Assembly: GCA_030998225.1 (NCBI GenBank) | Contig: JAPYXD010000755.1 | Location: forward strand, 372,001 to 436,000 | From: Diplolepis rosae | Taxonomy: Eukaryota > Arthropoda > Insecta > Hymenoptera > Diplolepididae | DNA length: 64,000 nucleotides | Reading direction: 5' to 3' | Shown: positions 12,216 to 23,096 of the stretch, one piece after another | Position numbering within the stretch: the first letter of the stretch is position 1 | Layout of the letters: each line of letters begins with the position of its first letter | Program-made: the position numbers and the translations under genes | Notes under the pieces: model-generated | Told to the model about the DNA's origin: nothing | What the model saw: the letters and a program-made list of their open reading frames with translations, nothing else | Database searches by the model: none

Positions 12216-13518
12216 AATGATATGAATCAGTGAATGAATTAAAAGTGCGTTCAAATATAAAAAGTGTAAAAAAGAACTATGTCGTGCAAATTCAAGAATT
12301 GCAAGAGCAAGTGTGGTGTCACGAAAGGAGTTAGACCAAGCAACAGGGAATTTGTTATGACATTATTTATTTCAGAAAACGGACTGCGCCATCAGAAGAG
12401 AGGTTGGTCATAGAGTAATTATGTCATGTTTTGGACAACGAAATATGATTTATAAATTTGTTATTAACATTTAAGACAAAAAAATCGCATTTTTTAAAGT
12501 TTTTTGTTTATAACATTAAAGGTAATTATCCAATCTTGATGACATTAATTGAAAAGTTGTAGAAAACTTAATTTCGAACAATATGAGTCGTCGCTTGATG
12601 TGATTGGATAATTAGAAGCGGAGAAAATTCGGAAAAACCGGGAAATTGAGCTTTTGTTAAACAAATTAATATCTCAGTTAATTTTTAACTTTTCAGGTTG
12701 AGGTTTGGTGGAAAAGTAACCATCTTTATGCTCTTCAAATGCATAAAAAAAATAACACTGTAAGATAATACGTTTTTGCGCTATTAACACTTTAATTTAT
12801 TTCATGCGTTAATTGTAAAATGTCTGCTTGCCGCAGGGTGGTCTTATTTTTATTTTGAAAACGACTTTTAAAAATATAAATCAAGCACAATAGAACGTCA
12901 ATCTTGGTTTTTCGCTAAAATGTTGCAACGTTTATTAAAAAAAGGTCCAAACATGGCTCTAAACGCTTGAACGCAGCAAAGTGACAGTGGTGGGGGGAGA
13001 CGGCGAGTAGGCTCACTGTGTCACTTTGCTGCGTTCAAGCGTTTAAAGCCATGTTTGGACCTTTTTTTTAATAAACTTTGCAACATTTTAGCGGAAAACC
13101 AAGATTGGCGTTCTGTTTTCCTTGATTTATATTTTTGAAAGCCGTTTTCAAAATAAAAATCGGACCACCTTTGCGGCAAGCAGACATTTTACAATTAACG
13201 CATGAAATAAATTAAAGGTGTCAATAGCGCGGAAACGTATTATCTTAAAATGTCCCTTTTTTTATTCATTTGAAGAGCATAAAGTCAGTTACTTTTCCAC
13301 CAAACCTCAACCTGAAAAGTTAAAAATTAACTGAGATATTAATTTGTTTAACAAAAGCTCAATTTCCCGATTTTTCCGAATTTTCTCCGCTTCTAATTAT
13401 CCAATCACATCAAGCGACGACTCATATTGTTCGAAATTAAGTTTTCTACAACTTTTCAATTAATGTCATCAAGATTGGATAAATTACCTTTAATGTTATA
13501 AACAAAAAACTAAAAAAT

Positions 13519-13650
13519 CTGCCCGCTTCGCGGGCACATTCTCATTGCGCGCTTCGCGCGCAGCTCGCTTCGCGCTCCGTAATACTCGATCGTCGCGCTG
13601 CGCGCTCCGGAATTTTTGAACGTCGCGCTTCGCGCTCGGTCTTGTGCTCT
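13519..13650. repeat. Cluster of GC-rich mini-hairpins
   Basis: Successive short palindromes share a GCTTCGC core but have different flanking stems: GCCCGCTTCGCGGGC, GCGCGCTTCGCGCGC, GCTCGCTTCGCGCTC-like, GTCGCGCTGCGCGC and GTCGCGCTTCGCGCTC. They are separated by about 10-25 bp in otherwise AT-rich DNA. Related cores occur at 13849-13860, and a similar hairpin type occurs at 20830-20846. Confidence 0.8.
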
Positions 13651-14767
13651 TCGCATACGTTTAAGTTTATTTCTTATAATTTAATACTGAAGCTCAAACC
13701 AACTTAATGATATTAAAGATGATGTAAATTAGTCATTTTCTCAAATTCACTAAGTTTCTTTTTCAGATTAAGTGAAACAGGAAATTCAATTTACTTAAGG
13801 CTCTATCGGCCTTAAGGAACACATTCTCATCATGACACTCGCGCTTCGCACTCGATTTTCTGTATGCATTTTTGTAACTTTTTAATAAATTACATGATTA
13901 TTGATCAATTTATTTTCTTCCAAATCTTTTAAAAAGGAAAAACAATCGTAGATTTTATTTAAGGAAATGATTTTGCAGAACAACGCTTATTTCGTATCTC
14001 ACATATTTTGTCTAAAAAATGGAATTTATGAATTTTAATCGTATTTTTTGGAATTGAAACGAAAAATATATGTTTTATCAGAAACTGTGTGAGACAAAAC
14101 TTGTAGATCTTTTTGAAACTAACAACTTTGTATTCTTACGTTTTTTTCTTATTTTACATATTATTGTTAAAAAATTGAATTTTGGATTTTCAATAGTTTT
14201 TTTTTTAATTAAATAGAAAAATATGCATCTTATGAAAAAATGTTACAATTCAAATTTGTAGGACTTTATTTATTCAATAATATTGTATGATAACGTTTTT
14301 TCGTATCTCGTATAATTTAACTGGAAAATGGAATTTTGATATTGACTTTTCTCGAATTTGAATATGCTGTAATATTTCTAATTTTGATTTAATCAAAAAA
14401 TGTTATCAGGATAATTTTTAGAGATTTATGAGCACTATCTAAAACCAGTATTGAAATTTTTGATTTTTTCAAAAAATTATTTTCAAAAACACAAAAGTGG
14501 TGCTCAACCCCTCAATTTTGATTGGATGTGGCTGGTTAACGAACTTGTCCTTACTTTTTCGGCTCCGATAAAGTGTACCAATGCTCAATTCAATCTGATA
14601 ATTCTATCGAGAGTTATGCCGCACACGACCTACAGACAGATAGACAGACACTTTCGTAAAAACCATTTTTTCTGACTCAGGGGGTCTCAAAACGTAAAGA
14701 TTTGATGAAAATTTCGAAAGTCATTTTTCACATAAAACCAATACCTTCTCATCCATGATGAGAATGT
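13519..14767. repeat. Dispersed repeat, copy B, inserted in foldback arm
   Basis: Same family and orientation as 5095-6190. It has the common hairpin AAGGCTCTATCGGCCTTAAG, the CAGACACTTTCGTAAAAACC block and the end AAACCAATACCTTCTCATCC. Its 5' part (13519-13650) is richer in mini-hairpins than copy A. It interrupts the right arm of the foldback, which dates it as younger than that foldback. Confidence 0.8.
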
Positions 14768-14945
14768 AAAAAAGAGCGATTTTTTGGTCTTAAATGTTAA
14801 TAACAAATTTATAAATCATATTTCGTTGTCCAAAACATGACATAATTACTCTATGACCAACCTCTCTTCTGATGGCGCAGTCCGTTTTCTGAAATAAATA
14901 ATGTCATAAATCATTCATAACAAATTCCCTGTTGCTTGGTCTAAG

Positions 14946-15663
14946 TATCTCTTCATCGTTTCCCAGTCCATGGTAAAAATTAGTAAGATTCTTTTATGAT
15001 TAAGCATTTAACCATTTCATATTTTGTCGAAAATATCGAATTTTCCCATATTACAGCATGATAACAAATCAGTTAATATATGTACATTTACCGGTAAAAA
15101 TTGTGCGTCAACCCTAAAAAGTCGTATTGAAAAATATTGGTCGTATTGTGGTCAAATTGCAAAATTAAAATAGTATATTATACAAAAAGCTAATAAAAAA
15201 TATCCTACATGGTTTCAGACAGCTTGCAAGATCACAGACTTTTCTCACTTCGAAAACTAGTTGTCTCGAGGGTATCTTGTAGTTTGAAATGGGAATCTAT
15301 AGACAAGAGGAAAACAAAAAAAAGTCGTGCAAGCTCTTAAAAAGTAGTGACCCTCTCTTAAAAAAACACTGCCACGAATAAGGATGAAGCTGAAGCTAGC
15401 TGCCACTTTCTTTAATAAATGATTTACATAGTCCAAAAAAATTATGAATTTTTGTAAATCTCACGTTACATTACGTTCTTGAATAAACAATACAGATCAA
15501 CATTTTTTGCTGATTTACAAGTAAATGTAAGCAGGTATCGTTTTCAATGTCAAGTTAAAGTACGGTAATTAAATTATTATATAATATTGAAAGATATTCA
15601 ACGACCAAATGATATTCTACATTAGACAAATTATTATATAGATATATAGATTATTATTATATA
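14946..15663. other. Interior of long-TIR element, nothing recognised
   Basis: AT-rich stretch between the foldback and the right terminal repeat of the 5.4-kb element. No ORF or motif recognised. Confidence 0.4.
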
Positions 15664-16529
15664 GAGAAATTATTATATATTAAGAGCCATAATTTGTTTT
15701 AATTTTAATTTCTCTAAGAATAGTAAATTTCTTTTAAAAGGCAATTATTATTTTATCCCTATAGAGAACAATATTGACTTTGTAACCTTACTGTATAAAT
15801 GAAAATTATATTGTATGAATATTAAATTTTCTAAATATTATCATTGATCATTTATTTCCTTTTTCTATGTCTTTATTATTGTAATCAAGATAATGAAAGA
15901 ATATTGAAAATATTTTGTCAATAAATATGTAATAAATTTCACAAAAAAAAATGTTAATATCAAAACATGGTTCCTTTTGAATATCTTTACTTTTTAAAAA
16001 TATAAATCCGATCTTAGGAAAAGAGCGAGAAGAATGTGTTGTAATATTATGTCGATAAGCTGGGGTTGAATGGACGAGGACTACCTGACCCATTATGAAT
16101 ACAGAAGACTCACCAACACAAGTTCGGGCCTTAATCCTACAACTTACTTCTTATCCGTGAGAATTTTTCGACTTTCGAAAGTGTCGATCCCCGTGTTGGA
16201 TTCCGGAACTTAAACTACCCCTGCCGTCTTTCCCCGCAAGGGCTGGAATATTCAATCGCCCTCAATATCTCCTTCATACCTATCTTCACTCAACGGTGTC
16301 ACTATCAATATTGCCGTTTCCTCTCTCTCTTGCTAGAACGCCACCCCCATTACGAGCTCACCTCGTAATTCATATTCGTCTCCTTCAATAGTTGCACACC
16401 TATCTCAATAAAATAGCGTATTATGTTTGGCTTTAAATTTAATTTACTGTTACCATTTTCATTAATGGTGTTATTTCATCGCAAAATTGATAATATATCA
16501 ATAGTATTGAAAGAATTTGAAATCTTTCT

Positions 16530-16935
16530 TTGGAAAAAGAGACGCTTCCGACTGTGCCGAGATTTGAGCTCGGGTCTTTCGATTGCCGATCGACTTCCCT
16601 ACCAACTAAGCTACACAGGCGTCCGATATCTCGCATTCCATAGGAAGACCTTGTTATATCGTTTTACATCATTGCCTTACGGCTGTAAATGTTTTTAAAT
16701 TAGGTGGTTGAGTTTGAAATTTGTCACTGTCTATTTTATCGGAGGAACAACAATCTTAATATCAGATATGATATTTCCCAACAGGTGTCTCCCTAGACGA
16801 CTTCAAACTCTTATATTACTATAATGCAAATAATTTAAAATCTGAAGAATTTCAAATCTGTCTGTGGAAAAAGAGACGCTTTCGTCTTGAAGTTTTTAAT
16901 TACTTGCATTATTGTAATATAAGAGTTTTAATTTG
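16530..16935 (-). repeat. SINE-like repeat with a tRNA-related segment
   Basis: Reading the minus strand, 16620-16552 resembles a tRNA. It has box A-like TAGCTTAGTTGGTAG, an anticodon-arm-like TCGATCGGCAATCGA and a perfect T-arm CCGAG-CTCAAAT-CTCGG, and CTGTG can pair with CACAG in the acceptor position. The sequence around it (16605-16800) recurs at 36180-36400 without an intact tRNA part, so this is a dispersed repeat rather than a single tRNA gene. A direct repeat (GGAAAAAGAGACGCTTCCG / …GCTTTCG) and a hairpin (16803-16935, CTTATATTACTATAATGCAA / complement) follow. Confidence 0.6.
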
Positions 16936-19246
16936 AGTATAGTAACATAAATATCACATAATATTCACCGGTGGCACTGTTACCAGAGTGCGACGTGAAT
17001 TTTGACGGCGTGAACGTACGTCAGTCGTGGGGGTACTTGAGTTCCAAGAAAAATATTCCCCTACCGCCCCATGGCTAACACTATTATCAGAGCGAACTGT
17101 AAAACTTTAATTGAACGAATAAACTTCAAAATTTTGAAAAGTCTCACAATTGAATTTGGACATAAAATAGTAAAAAATAACATTTGGAAAAAGGAAAGAA
17201 AAAACAAGACGAACATTTAAAACCATCACCTCTTTCCCCGCTCTTTCTAACTCCTCTATGTTCAAAATTTTGGGCGGGAAAATCTACAAATTTATTGGGC
17301 TGTACTCGTCCTGAACTAAGTCAAATTTATAATAAAGTAACAAATTAGGAAATTATCACATTATTTTCCTTTTATAAAATCCACGGATAAACTTCCGAAA
17401 ATCCAAATTCCCCGATTTCCTTAAAACTGTGTATACTCACATATTTTGATACGTTGATATCGAAAATGATATTGAAAATTAGCGACTGCTCGATTTTCAT
17501 GGTGTAAGCTATGACAAATTCTTAAAGTCCATAGGTATTTGGATTTATTTCAGAAAATACGCAAAATTTCGGGAAACATGTCCGTTCAAAGTTGTAGATC
17601 TTACTGAGTACACATTTTTGGTCATATTAGTTTGAATGACGACTGACAGTTTCCGAGATATTTGGACTTGAATCTGGGAAGTCACATAAAGCTGACGAAA
17701 CCTAACATTTGCAGCGTTGCGTATACCTACATATTTGGGCGCGCGGATTACTCAAAAAATTTTTAGAATTATCGCAAATCTGATCTTCATTGCAGAACTC
17801 AAAATGACTAGTCTCAATCATCCCATGAAAACCCCATGTGGAGATTAAAAAACATATTCTTCTAAACCTCTCACTGTTCAGCTCATGACATAAATCAAAG
17901 GGGATGAATATGAAGATTCTCATTTCATACACTCTACCGATACGTAAATAACTAAAAAACAAAAAGGAGGGTATGATACAAATACTATGTATTCCTGTCT
18001 AGCAGTAGACAATCTTGAGCGATGAAATCTACAAATTTTGTTTGGAACATTTTTCGAAATTTTCAGTATTTGCTGAGATAAACGTTTCAAGAAAATTCGA
18101 GGTTTGGGCTTTTCGGAAGTACACCCAAATCAACCTGCCACTCTATTTATAATTGTAAGGCTCAAATATTTCCCCTGTCTTATATACCTTAACTTTAAAT
18201 AATTTTTATTTGATCAGGAGAATAAAAAATTAATCCCACTCATTACGTCATATTGATGGTTATCAACGGTGCAGCCGAGTTGTGGTCCGCAGTCCAAATT
18301 GGGTAAGGTGAAAATCCGAGTTGCGGTCCGCGGTCAGTTCAAGGCACCCCTATTACCTTACACTTTCTTTACTTTCCCTATCGGATCCTTTTTTCAGTCT
18401 AATTCCCCTTCTTTCAATAATTGTTTTAAGTAAAACCCCAATTTTTCCTTCACACTCTTTTCCAGGCTTAGAACTGGCAGCATTTTCTACGTGTACATAT
18501 AGCTATCCTCAACTAAATTAAGGCCATGGGTCAAACAGTTCATGTGACTACAATTATGAGCTAATCCAACCACGTAAGATAACTTTTCTGTATTATGGAA
18601 TATCACCCTTAAATTTTCAAAAATTTAATAGAACATAGTGAGGAACGTCTGTTAACTTCGTTTCGATGATAAATTTTTTTAGAAAATAAAATTTAAGTGT
18701 TATTGACAATTACATCTCTGTAACGACATTTTCACAGGAAATTATATATTGTGTTCAAATTTTGTGAAATGAATGGAAAAGTGCTGAGACAGGTCTGTTA
18801 TGTGTTAAATATTTCTAACAGTTGAAGAAAAAATTGATGAAATAGTAAATATTAGCAAATTAACGAATAAATTTTGTAATCATTAATAGTGCAACCTGCG
18901 TTGTAATGTCTCATTGAAGGTAATGAGTTGACAAGTGTGTTTTACATAGTCGTAAGAACAATAGCTCACAGTATGTGAAAATAGTGTTACACATTTTTTT
19001 GTATTCTAATATGCTGCGCCTTTCCCCATTCCTTCCATTTACTTCATTTATTATTTCCTCAATTTTTTCTGATTTATTTTAATTTCAACTTCCATATATG
19101 GAAGAAAAAATCAATGTTCAGGGACCGAATTTGTCATTTGACCTCCTTGGCCCATGACCTTTAACATTGAAATAACTTTTGTAGTAAAATCGTTCTTGTT
19201 AACAGTATTGAAAGATTACTTTTGTATCGTCTTATTATCTAACCTG
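16936..19246. other. Intron sequence, mostly unrecognised
   Basis: No gene or element identified. The phrase GAGTTGTGGTCCGCAGTC / GAGTTGCGGTCCGCGGTC occurs twice at 18276-18332, and a related inverted phrase (GACCGCAACTCGATCTC) occurs at about 21829-21845. These could be the worn ends of an older element of about 3.5 kb; evidence is weak. Confidence 0.35.
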
Positions 19247-19438
19247 CACTAAAATAAAATGACTAATTGTGTCAACTACCTTTTTTCGAAAGTTTGTATT
19301 AGTTACTTCAACCATTCAATTATTTGAATAACTATTTAGTTTGTTAAAGTATCAATTTGACTACATAGTTGTGGCAACTAACACAAGCTTGCAGATAAAA
19401 TAGTATTTACGACAACTACTAATTTTGTTTAGTGATAT
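19247..19438. repeat. Possible small MITE
   Basis: CACTAAAATAAAATGACTAATTGTG on the left is loosely matched inverted by ACAACTACTAATTTTGTTTAGTG on the right. The interior has several copies of a GTAGTTG/CAACTA-like motif. Imperfect, so a low-confidence call. Confidence 0.35.
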
Positions 19439-20770
19439 ACTGATAAAAATTGTAGAAGACTTTACAAACTAAATCGGATTTATTTAGCAGATAGCTTTCT
19501 AACAATGACATACCATCACCTAGAAATTGTATTTTATCTTTAATTTCTCGTCTTTTGTTCCAACATTTCTCATTTTTAGATGAGTTGGAACTAGCATATC
19601 CTTTAATTTAAAAAAATCGACATCTTCTTATTTTGCATATTCGGATAGTGCAATCTTTCGGAAATAGTTTCAAGTTAGTCAGATGAAAAAATTCTCAAAA
19701 CTTCAATCAGGAGAGCGAAAACTGTTGAGCACTATGCGCAGCACGCGCATACTGACTGAATCATCTGGTTACAAAATTTAATGAGCTTTTACAAAAGAAA
19801 ATTGATATCAGATGAAAATTATGGTTCAAAGTCGATTTATCTATAGAATTTTTTCGGACTACCTTACGCCGTGCCGTAACTCTTCTCGTGGTTTTTGAAC
19901 ACGATTTTCTTAAAAACGTATTCAAAAGAGATTTTAAAAAATCTTCATCTGATCACCCTGAATCATGCCAAAAGGAGCTCATGTCAAAAAAAGAGGCTTA
20001 ATTTATTTTTCATAACATCCCTTTTGAAAATTTGACTTTCGATGCCTGTGTAGCGGGGTAAATGTAGCCGATTTCACGTTTGTGTGTACTTTCAACCCTA
20101 AGTAAGAAAGTAGGTATCTTGTCGATAAGAAAGTGAAAAATAGCTGACAGAAACTGTGATACTTCATTATGATCCACATTTTAGAGCCAACTTCACATTG
20201 TAGTCGTTATGTGTCACATTCATTTGTCTTATTTAAAAAAAGAATTGATTATATAATTTCTACAATCATGTATCAATGCTTATGTAAAGCATACGCTTTA
20301 AAAGCATCATAAAGACGCATTTTCAATAGAAATGTTATAAAAAATTGCATGCGTGACAAGAGGAGGAAGACATCGATTTCGACGAGTTAAAATAGTTGCT
20401 TTTTTTATTTCAAACAATTTCTACTCGTTTCATGCGTCGTCTTAGTTTGAGACTGTGCAATAAATTATTTAAATAAATAAAACAATCATGTAACATGTAT
20501 AAAGTTTTCTTGATTTCCGATCGTCTCAACCTTTCCAGTCTTCTAAAAGCTTTAATAAAAAGATATATGTATAACTTGCAGGGTTGCTGTTGAAGACAAT
20601 TCGGTTCAAATTTCAGGTTAAAAATTCGAACTGCTTATTATTTATATTTCTTGAATAAAATTATGAATATAATGAACCTCTTTTCTCTTATGATTGAATA
20701 GCCATGAAATCTTCGACAAAACATTTTTCTGCATGAAACAGATTTAAAACTGTTTTAAAAAATAGTATAT
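19439..20770. other. Intron sequence, nothing recognised
   Basis: AT-rich with no convincing ORFs, inverted repeats or family blocks. Confidence 0.4.
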
Positions 20771-20898
20771 TATGCAACATGTGCGTAAAATGCGGTTTTA
20801 CACACGCGTGGTGATAACATGCACGAGTGCCCGGCGAAGCCGGGCACGAGTTTAACGCGATCACCGCAAGTGGCTAAATCGTACGCACGAGTTGCATA
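20771..20898. repeat. Short palindromic element beside the Crypton-like element
   Basis: TATGCAACATGTGCGTA at 20771-20787 is inverted as TACGCACGAGTTGCATA at 20882-20898. The centre is a perfect hairpin GCCCGGCGAAGCCGGGC (20830-20846). The phrase GTGCGTAAAATGCG links it to the neighbouring TIR element, so it is probably a minimal relative. Confidence 0.7.
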
Positions 20899-20907
20899 CG
20901 ATATTTG

Positions 20908-21491
20908 TTGACACAGTGTGCGTAAAATGCGTTTTTACACACCCATATGAGTACGTAAAACGGCTTATTACGATACAGTGTGCGTAAAATAAAAAAAATT
21001 TTATCGTTATATTAGAGTGTAGGATATTAGGATTCTATTAGCTTAATATAGTGTGCAGGATAAGCTTCAGTACGGCTTGTGGTTTGGCTCCTTGCAGACG
21101 TCTCGTATTATTCAAAGCAAATATAAAAATGGCTGGTAGTAAAAGTGATTTTTCCGACGAAGAGTTTATTCCTGAGAATATATTAGCAGCTTCTGAGAAT
21201 GCAGTGAAGGAATCATTACCAGATAAATCGAGACTTATTTATCAAAGTCGTTATGATGAATTTATAAATTGGAAAAAAGCGAACGGAACGAAATCTTTAG
21301 ACGAATTATGTAATTAATTACCCTTCTAATTATCCCTATATGGGGGGGGGCTCCGCCCCCTGCAACCCCACCAGGGCCTGCAGCCCTGGACCCGCTCTTC
21401 CGCCCCACGTCACCCCCTTTAGTCTCCATCAACCTTACTTTCGTCATATTGTCTGATATCATTGAAACGCATTTTACGCACACTGTGTCAA
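20908..21491 (+). mobile_element. 584-bp TIR element carrying a tyrosine-recombinase N-terminal ORF
   Basis: The ends are inverted: TTGACACAGTGTGCGTAAAA at 20908 and the complement ending CACTGTGTCAA at 21491, about 29 bp alignable. A further direct copy of the end motif (ACAGTGTGCGTAAAAT) lies at 20975-20990. Inside are a short ORF (21129-21317) and two GC-rich hairpins (21342-21360; CCAGGGCCTGCAGCCCTGG at 21371-21389). The ORF suggests an internally deleted relative of a recombinase-bearing element. It lies in the last G-alpha intron. Confidence 0.75.
21129..21317 (+). CDS. Truncated Crypton-like tyrosine recombinase N-terminal domain
   Basis: 62 codons. An acidic leader (SKSDFSDEEFIPENIL) is followed by LPDKSRLIYQSRYDEFINWK, then KKANGTKSLDELC and a stop. 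The part LPxKS…Y…YDxFxxWK is the start of the N-terminal SAM-like DNA-binding domain found in animal Crypton-type tyrosine recombinases (recognised from memory). The core-binding remainder and the R..H-R..Y catalytic domain are absent; after the stop the sequence is non-coding up to the TIR. An AG acceptor-like site and ATG with adenines just before it (AAAAATGG) make the start plausible. A similar stub occurs at 31316-31456. Confidence 0.6.
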   Translation: MAGSKSDFSDEEFIPENILAASENAVKESLPDKSRLIYQSRYDEFINWKKANGTKSLDELCN

Positions 21492-21889
21492 AAAAAGTTT
21501 TACAAGCAAGCACCCATTTCAGAGTTTTCCCTTTTTGTATTCGTTGCTTAATCTGAGCTCTTGAACTTTCTCTTTTAACACCGACTTTAATGAAGTCGTC
21601 AACCTTTTATAATAGAATTTGATTAGATTATATGTAAAGTTGAATGGATGACAAGTTCGAGATATGAATAAATTACTTTGGGACTAAAACTCAGATCAAC
21701 TTTCTTACGTTCTGAAGTTAAGTCAATTCATCAGACGGGTGGGGAAGAGAGATGGAGAAATTTTCAAAACGCAACTCAGTCAGGACTAAAGTGTCCACGG
21801 GCCGCAATTTGGTACATTTTCTGTCCGTTGACCGCAACTCGATCTCAGCTGATTATCAAAATAAACTTATTATTCATGTTTAATTGTAG
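21492..21889. other. End of the last G-alpha intron
   Basis: AT-rich. It contains the phrase TTGACCGCAACTCGATCTC and ends with a TTTAATTGTAG acceptor. Nothing else recognised. Confidence 0.45.
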
Positions 21890-22247
21890 GCGGACCAACA
21901 GACTCGAGGAATCAAGGAATATATTTGACACGATCGTCAACAATATGATTTTCGGAAACGTGTCAATCATCCTCTTTCTAAACAAAACCGATCTACTTGA
22001 CAAGAAAGTAAAATCACCGGATACAGACGTTCGTTGGTACTTTCCGCAGTTCAAAGGTGATTCACATTCCATGAAGGACGTGCAGAATTTCATATTAGAT
22101 ATGTTCGTAGCAGTGAAAAGAGACCCGAGAAAGCCACTTTTTCATCATTTCACTACCGCGGTGGACACGGAGAATATTAAAGTAGTCTTCAATGCAGTGA
22201 AAGACACGATACTTCATCGTAATTTACAATCACTCATGCTGCAATGA
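21890..22247 (+). CDS. cta: G-alpha-12/13 terminal exon
   Basis: Encodes the C-terminal 118 residues after the split Arg codon: [33 protein letters not shown] (NKxD, guanine specificity), [17 protein letters not shown] (the TCAT-equivalent base-contact loop, TTAxDT form typical of G12/13) and the receptor-binding tail …LQSLMLQ-stop. The LMLQ end is diagnostic of the G12/13 class. Acceptor TTAATTGTAG|G in phase 2, matching the donor at 7047. The frame is intact through TGA at 22245-22247, so the gene appears functional despite its transposon-filled introns. Confidence 0.95.
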
Positions 22248-23096
22248 AATGAATCTTCGTCTGTTGGAAAATGACGCAACCAAAATCGAAAGGTAAATAC
22301 AAAAAAATTGCCAAGTATCTTGAAAATTGTAGGAAAAACATTTTGTAATTTTCTACCAATACTGCATTACTGATTAGTGGGTGATATTCGTAAGATAATA
22401 TATTTGTCGATTTTATAGATTAGGTACTACCTTTTCGGTTGTTTAATTTTTGTGATTGCGCCGAAATTATTAGGTAGATACTGCCTGAGGAATGTATAGA
22501 CTGGATATTTGGAGTTTATACACTCACGAATTATATTATTCCATTCTTTTTTATATGCATAATGATCCACGAACAATTATGATCAATCGATTAGAATTGA
22601 AAAACGTGGCAATTTATCAAGCTTTTAGACTCGCTGATTTAAGTATCTTCTAAACCGAACGTTGTACTTTGGATATTCATAAAAAACTATAGTATATGAA
22701 AATTTATAGTTGTAAAATTTCGTATATAAAAATTAATTTTCTACGATTTTGAATATTATTTTTCAAAGTAATAAGATGATAAATTTGAGTATCAAAAACT
22801 TGTTACGTTTCCAGATATGTGTAAATAATAACTTTTATTCTATTCTACACATTATCGATAATTTGATGCGAAGTTGAGGAGAAGGAACATAATGTGCATC
22901 AGTGTCCAAAAGTGGGTTAATCTTCAGTTCTTTTGTAAGTTAATTTAACTATTATTAATTTTTTTAGATGTGTGCAATTGTTACTGTAACTAAACATTAA
23001 TGATCTGCAATTAAAAAATAAAAACTCCGTGCAATATTTATACAAAGAAAACACTGATCCACATTAAATGTCCTTCCCTTATATATTTATACATGT
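22248..23096. other. Probable 3' UTR and intergenic sequence
   Basis: AT-rich, without coding signals. It holds the candidate poly(A) signal above and ends at the long-TIR transposon. Confidence 0.45.
23017..23022 (+). terminator. Candidate polyadenylation signal of the G-alpha gene
   Basis: AATAAA about 770 bp after the stop codon, followed by a T/G-containing stretch. It is the first canonical hexamer I see in the plausible 3' UTR. No transcript evidence. Confidence 0.3.

Larger units (their letters stand above)
12331..14945. repeat. Giant foldback (hairpin) element, right arm interrupted
   Basis: The left arm 12331-12989 pairs with 13014-13518 and, after a 1.25-kb insertion (13519-14767), with 14768-14945. 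Examples are TTAGACCAAGCAACAGGGAA / CCCTGTTGCTTGGTCTAA, ACGCAGCAAAGTGACAGTG / CACTTTGCTGCGT, and GACGACTCATATTGTTCGAA / its complement. The loop is only about 25 bp (GGGGGGAGACGGCGAGTAGG region). Uninterrupted, the hairpin would have arms of about 680 bp. No transposase is evident. Confidence 0.88.
10941..16308. mobile_element. 5.4-kb element with about 650-bp terminal inverted repeats
   Basis: The left arm 10941-11612 is matched inverted by 15664-16308 over nearly its whole length. Examples are ATTCATAATGGGTCAGGTGG / CCTGACCCATTATGAAT, TTTCGAAAGTGTCGATCCCC, AGGAACCATGTTTTGATATT and TACAGTAAGGTTACAAAGTC with their complements. The ends begin about TGATAATAGTGTCACC. The interior holds a smaller inverted pair, a giant foldback and an unidentified stretch. 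Small ORFs in the arms are not convincing. It sits in the G-alpha intron. Confidence 0.85.

Noticed and set aside
16552..16620. Functional tRNA gene
   Set aside because: Box B is degenerate, the anticodon arm is irregular (no U33), acceptor pairing is incomplete, and the surroundings belong to a dispersed repeat.
18276..21845. Large element bounded by the GAGTTGYGGTCCGC phrases
   Set aside because: Only about 18 bp are matched and the alignment does not extend, so chance or ancient remnants are as likely.
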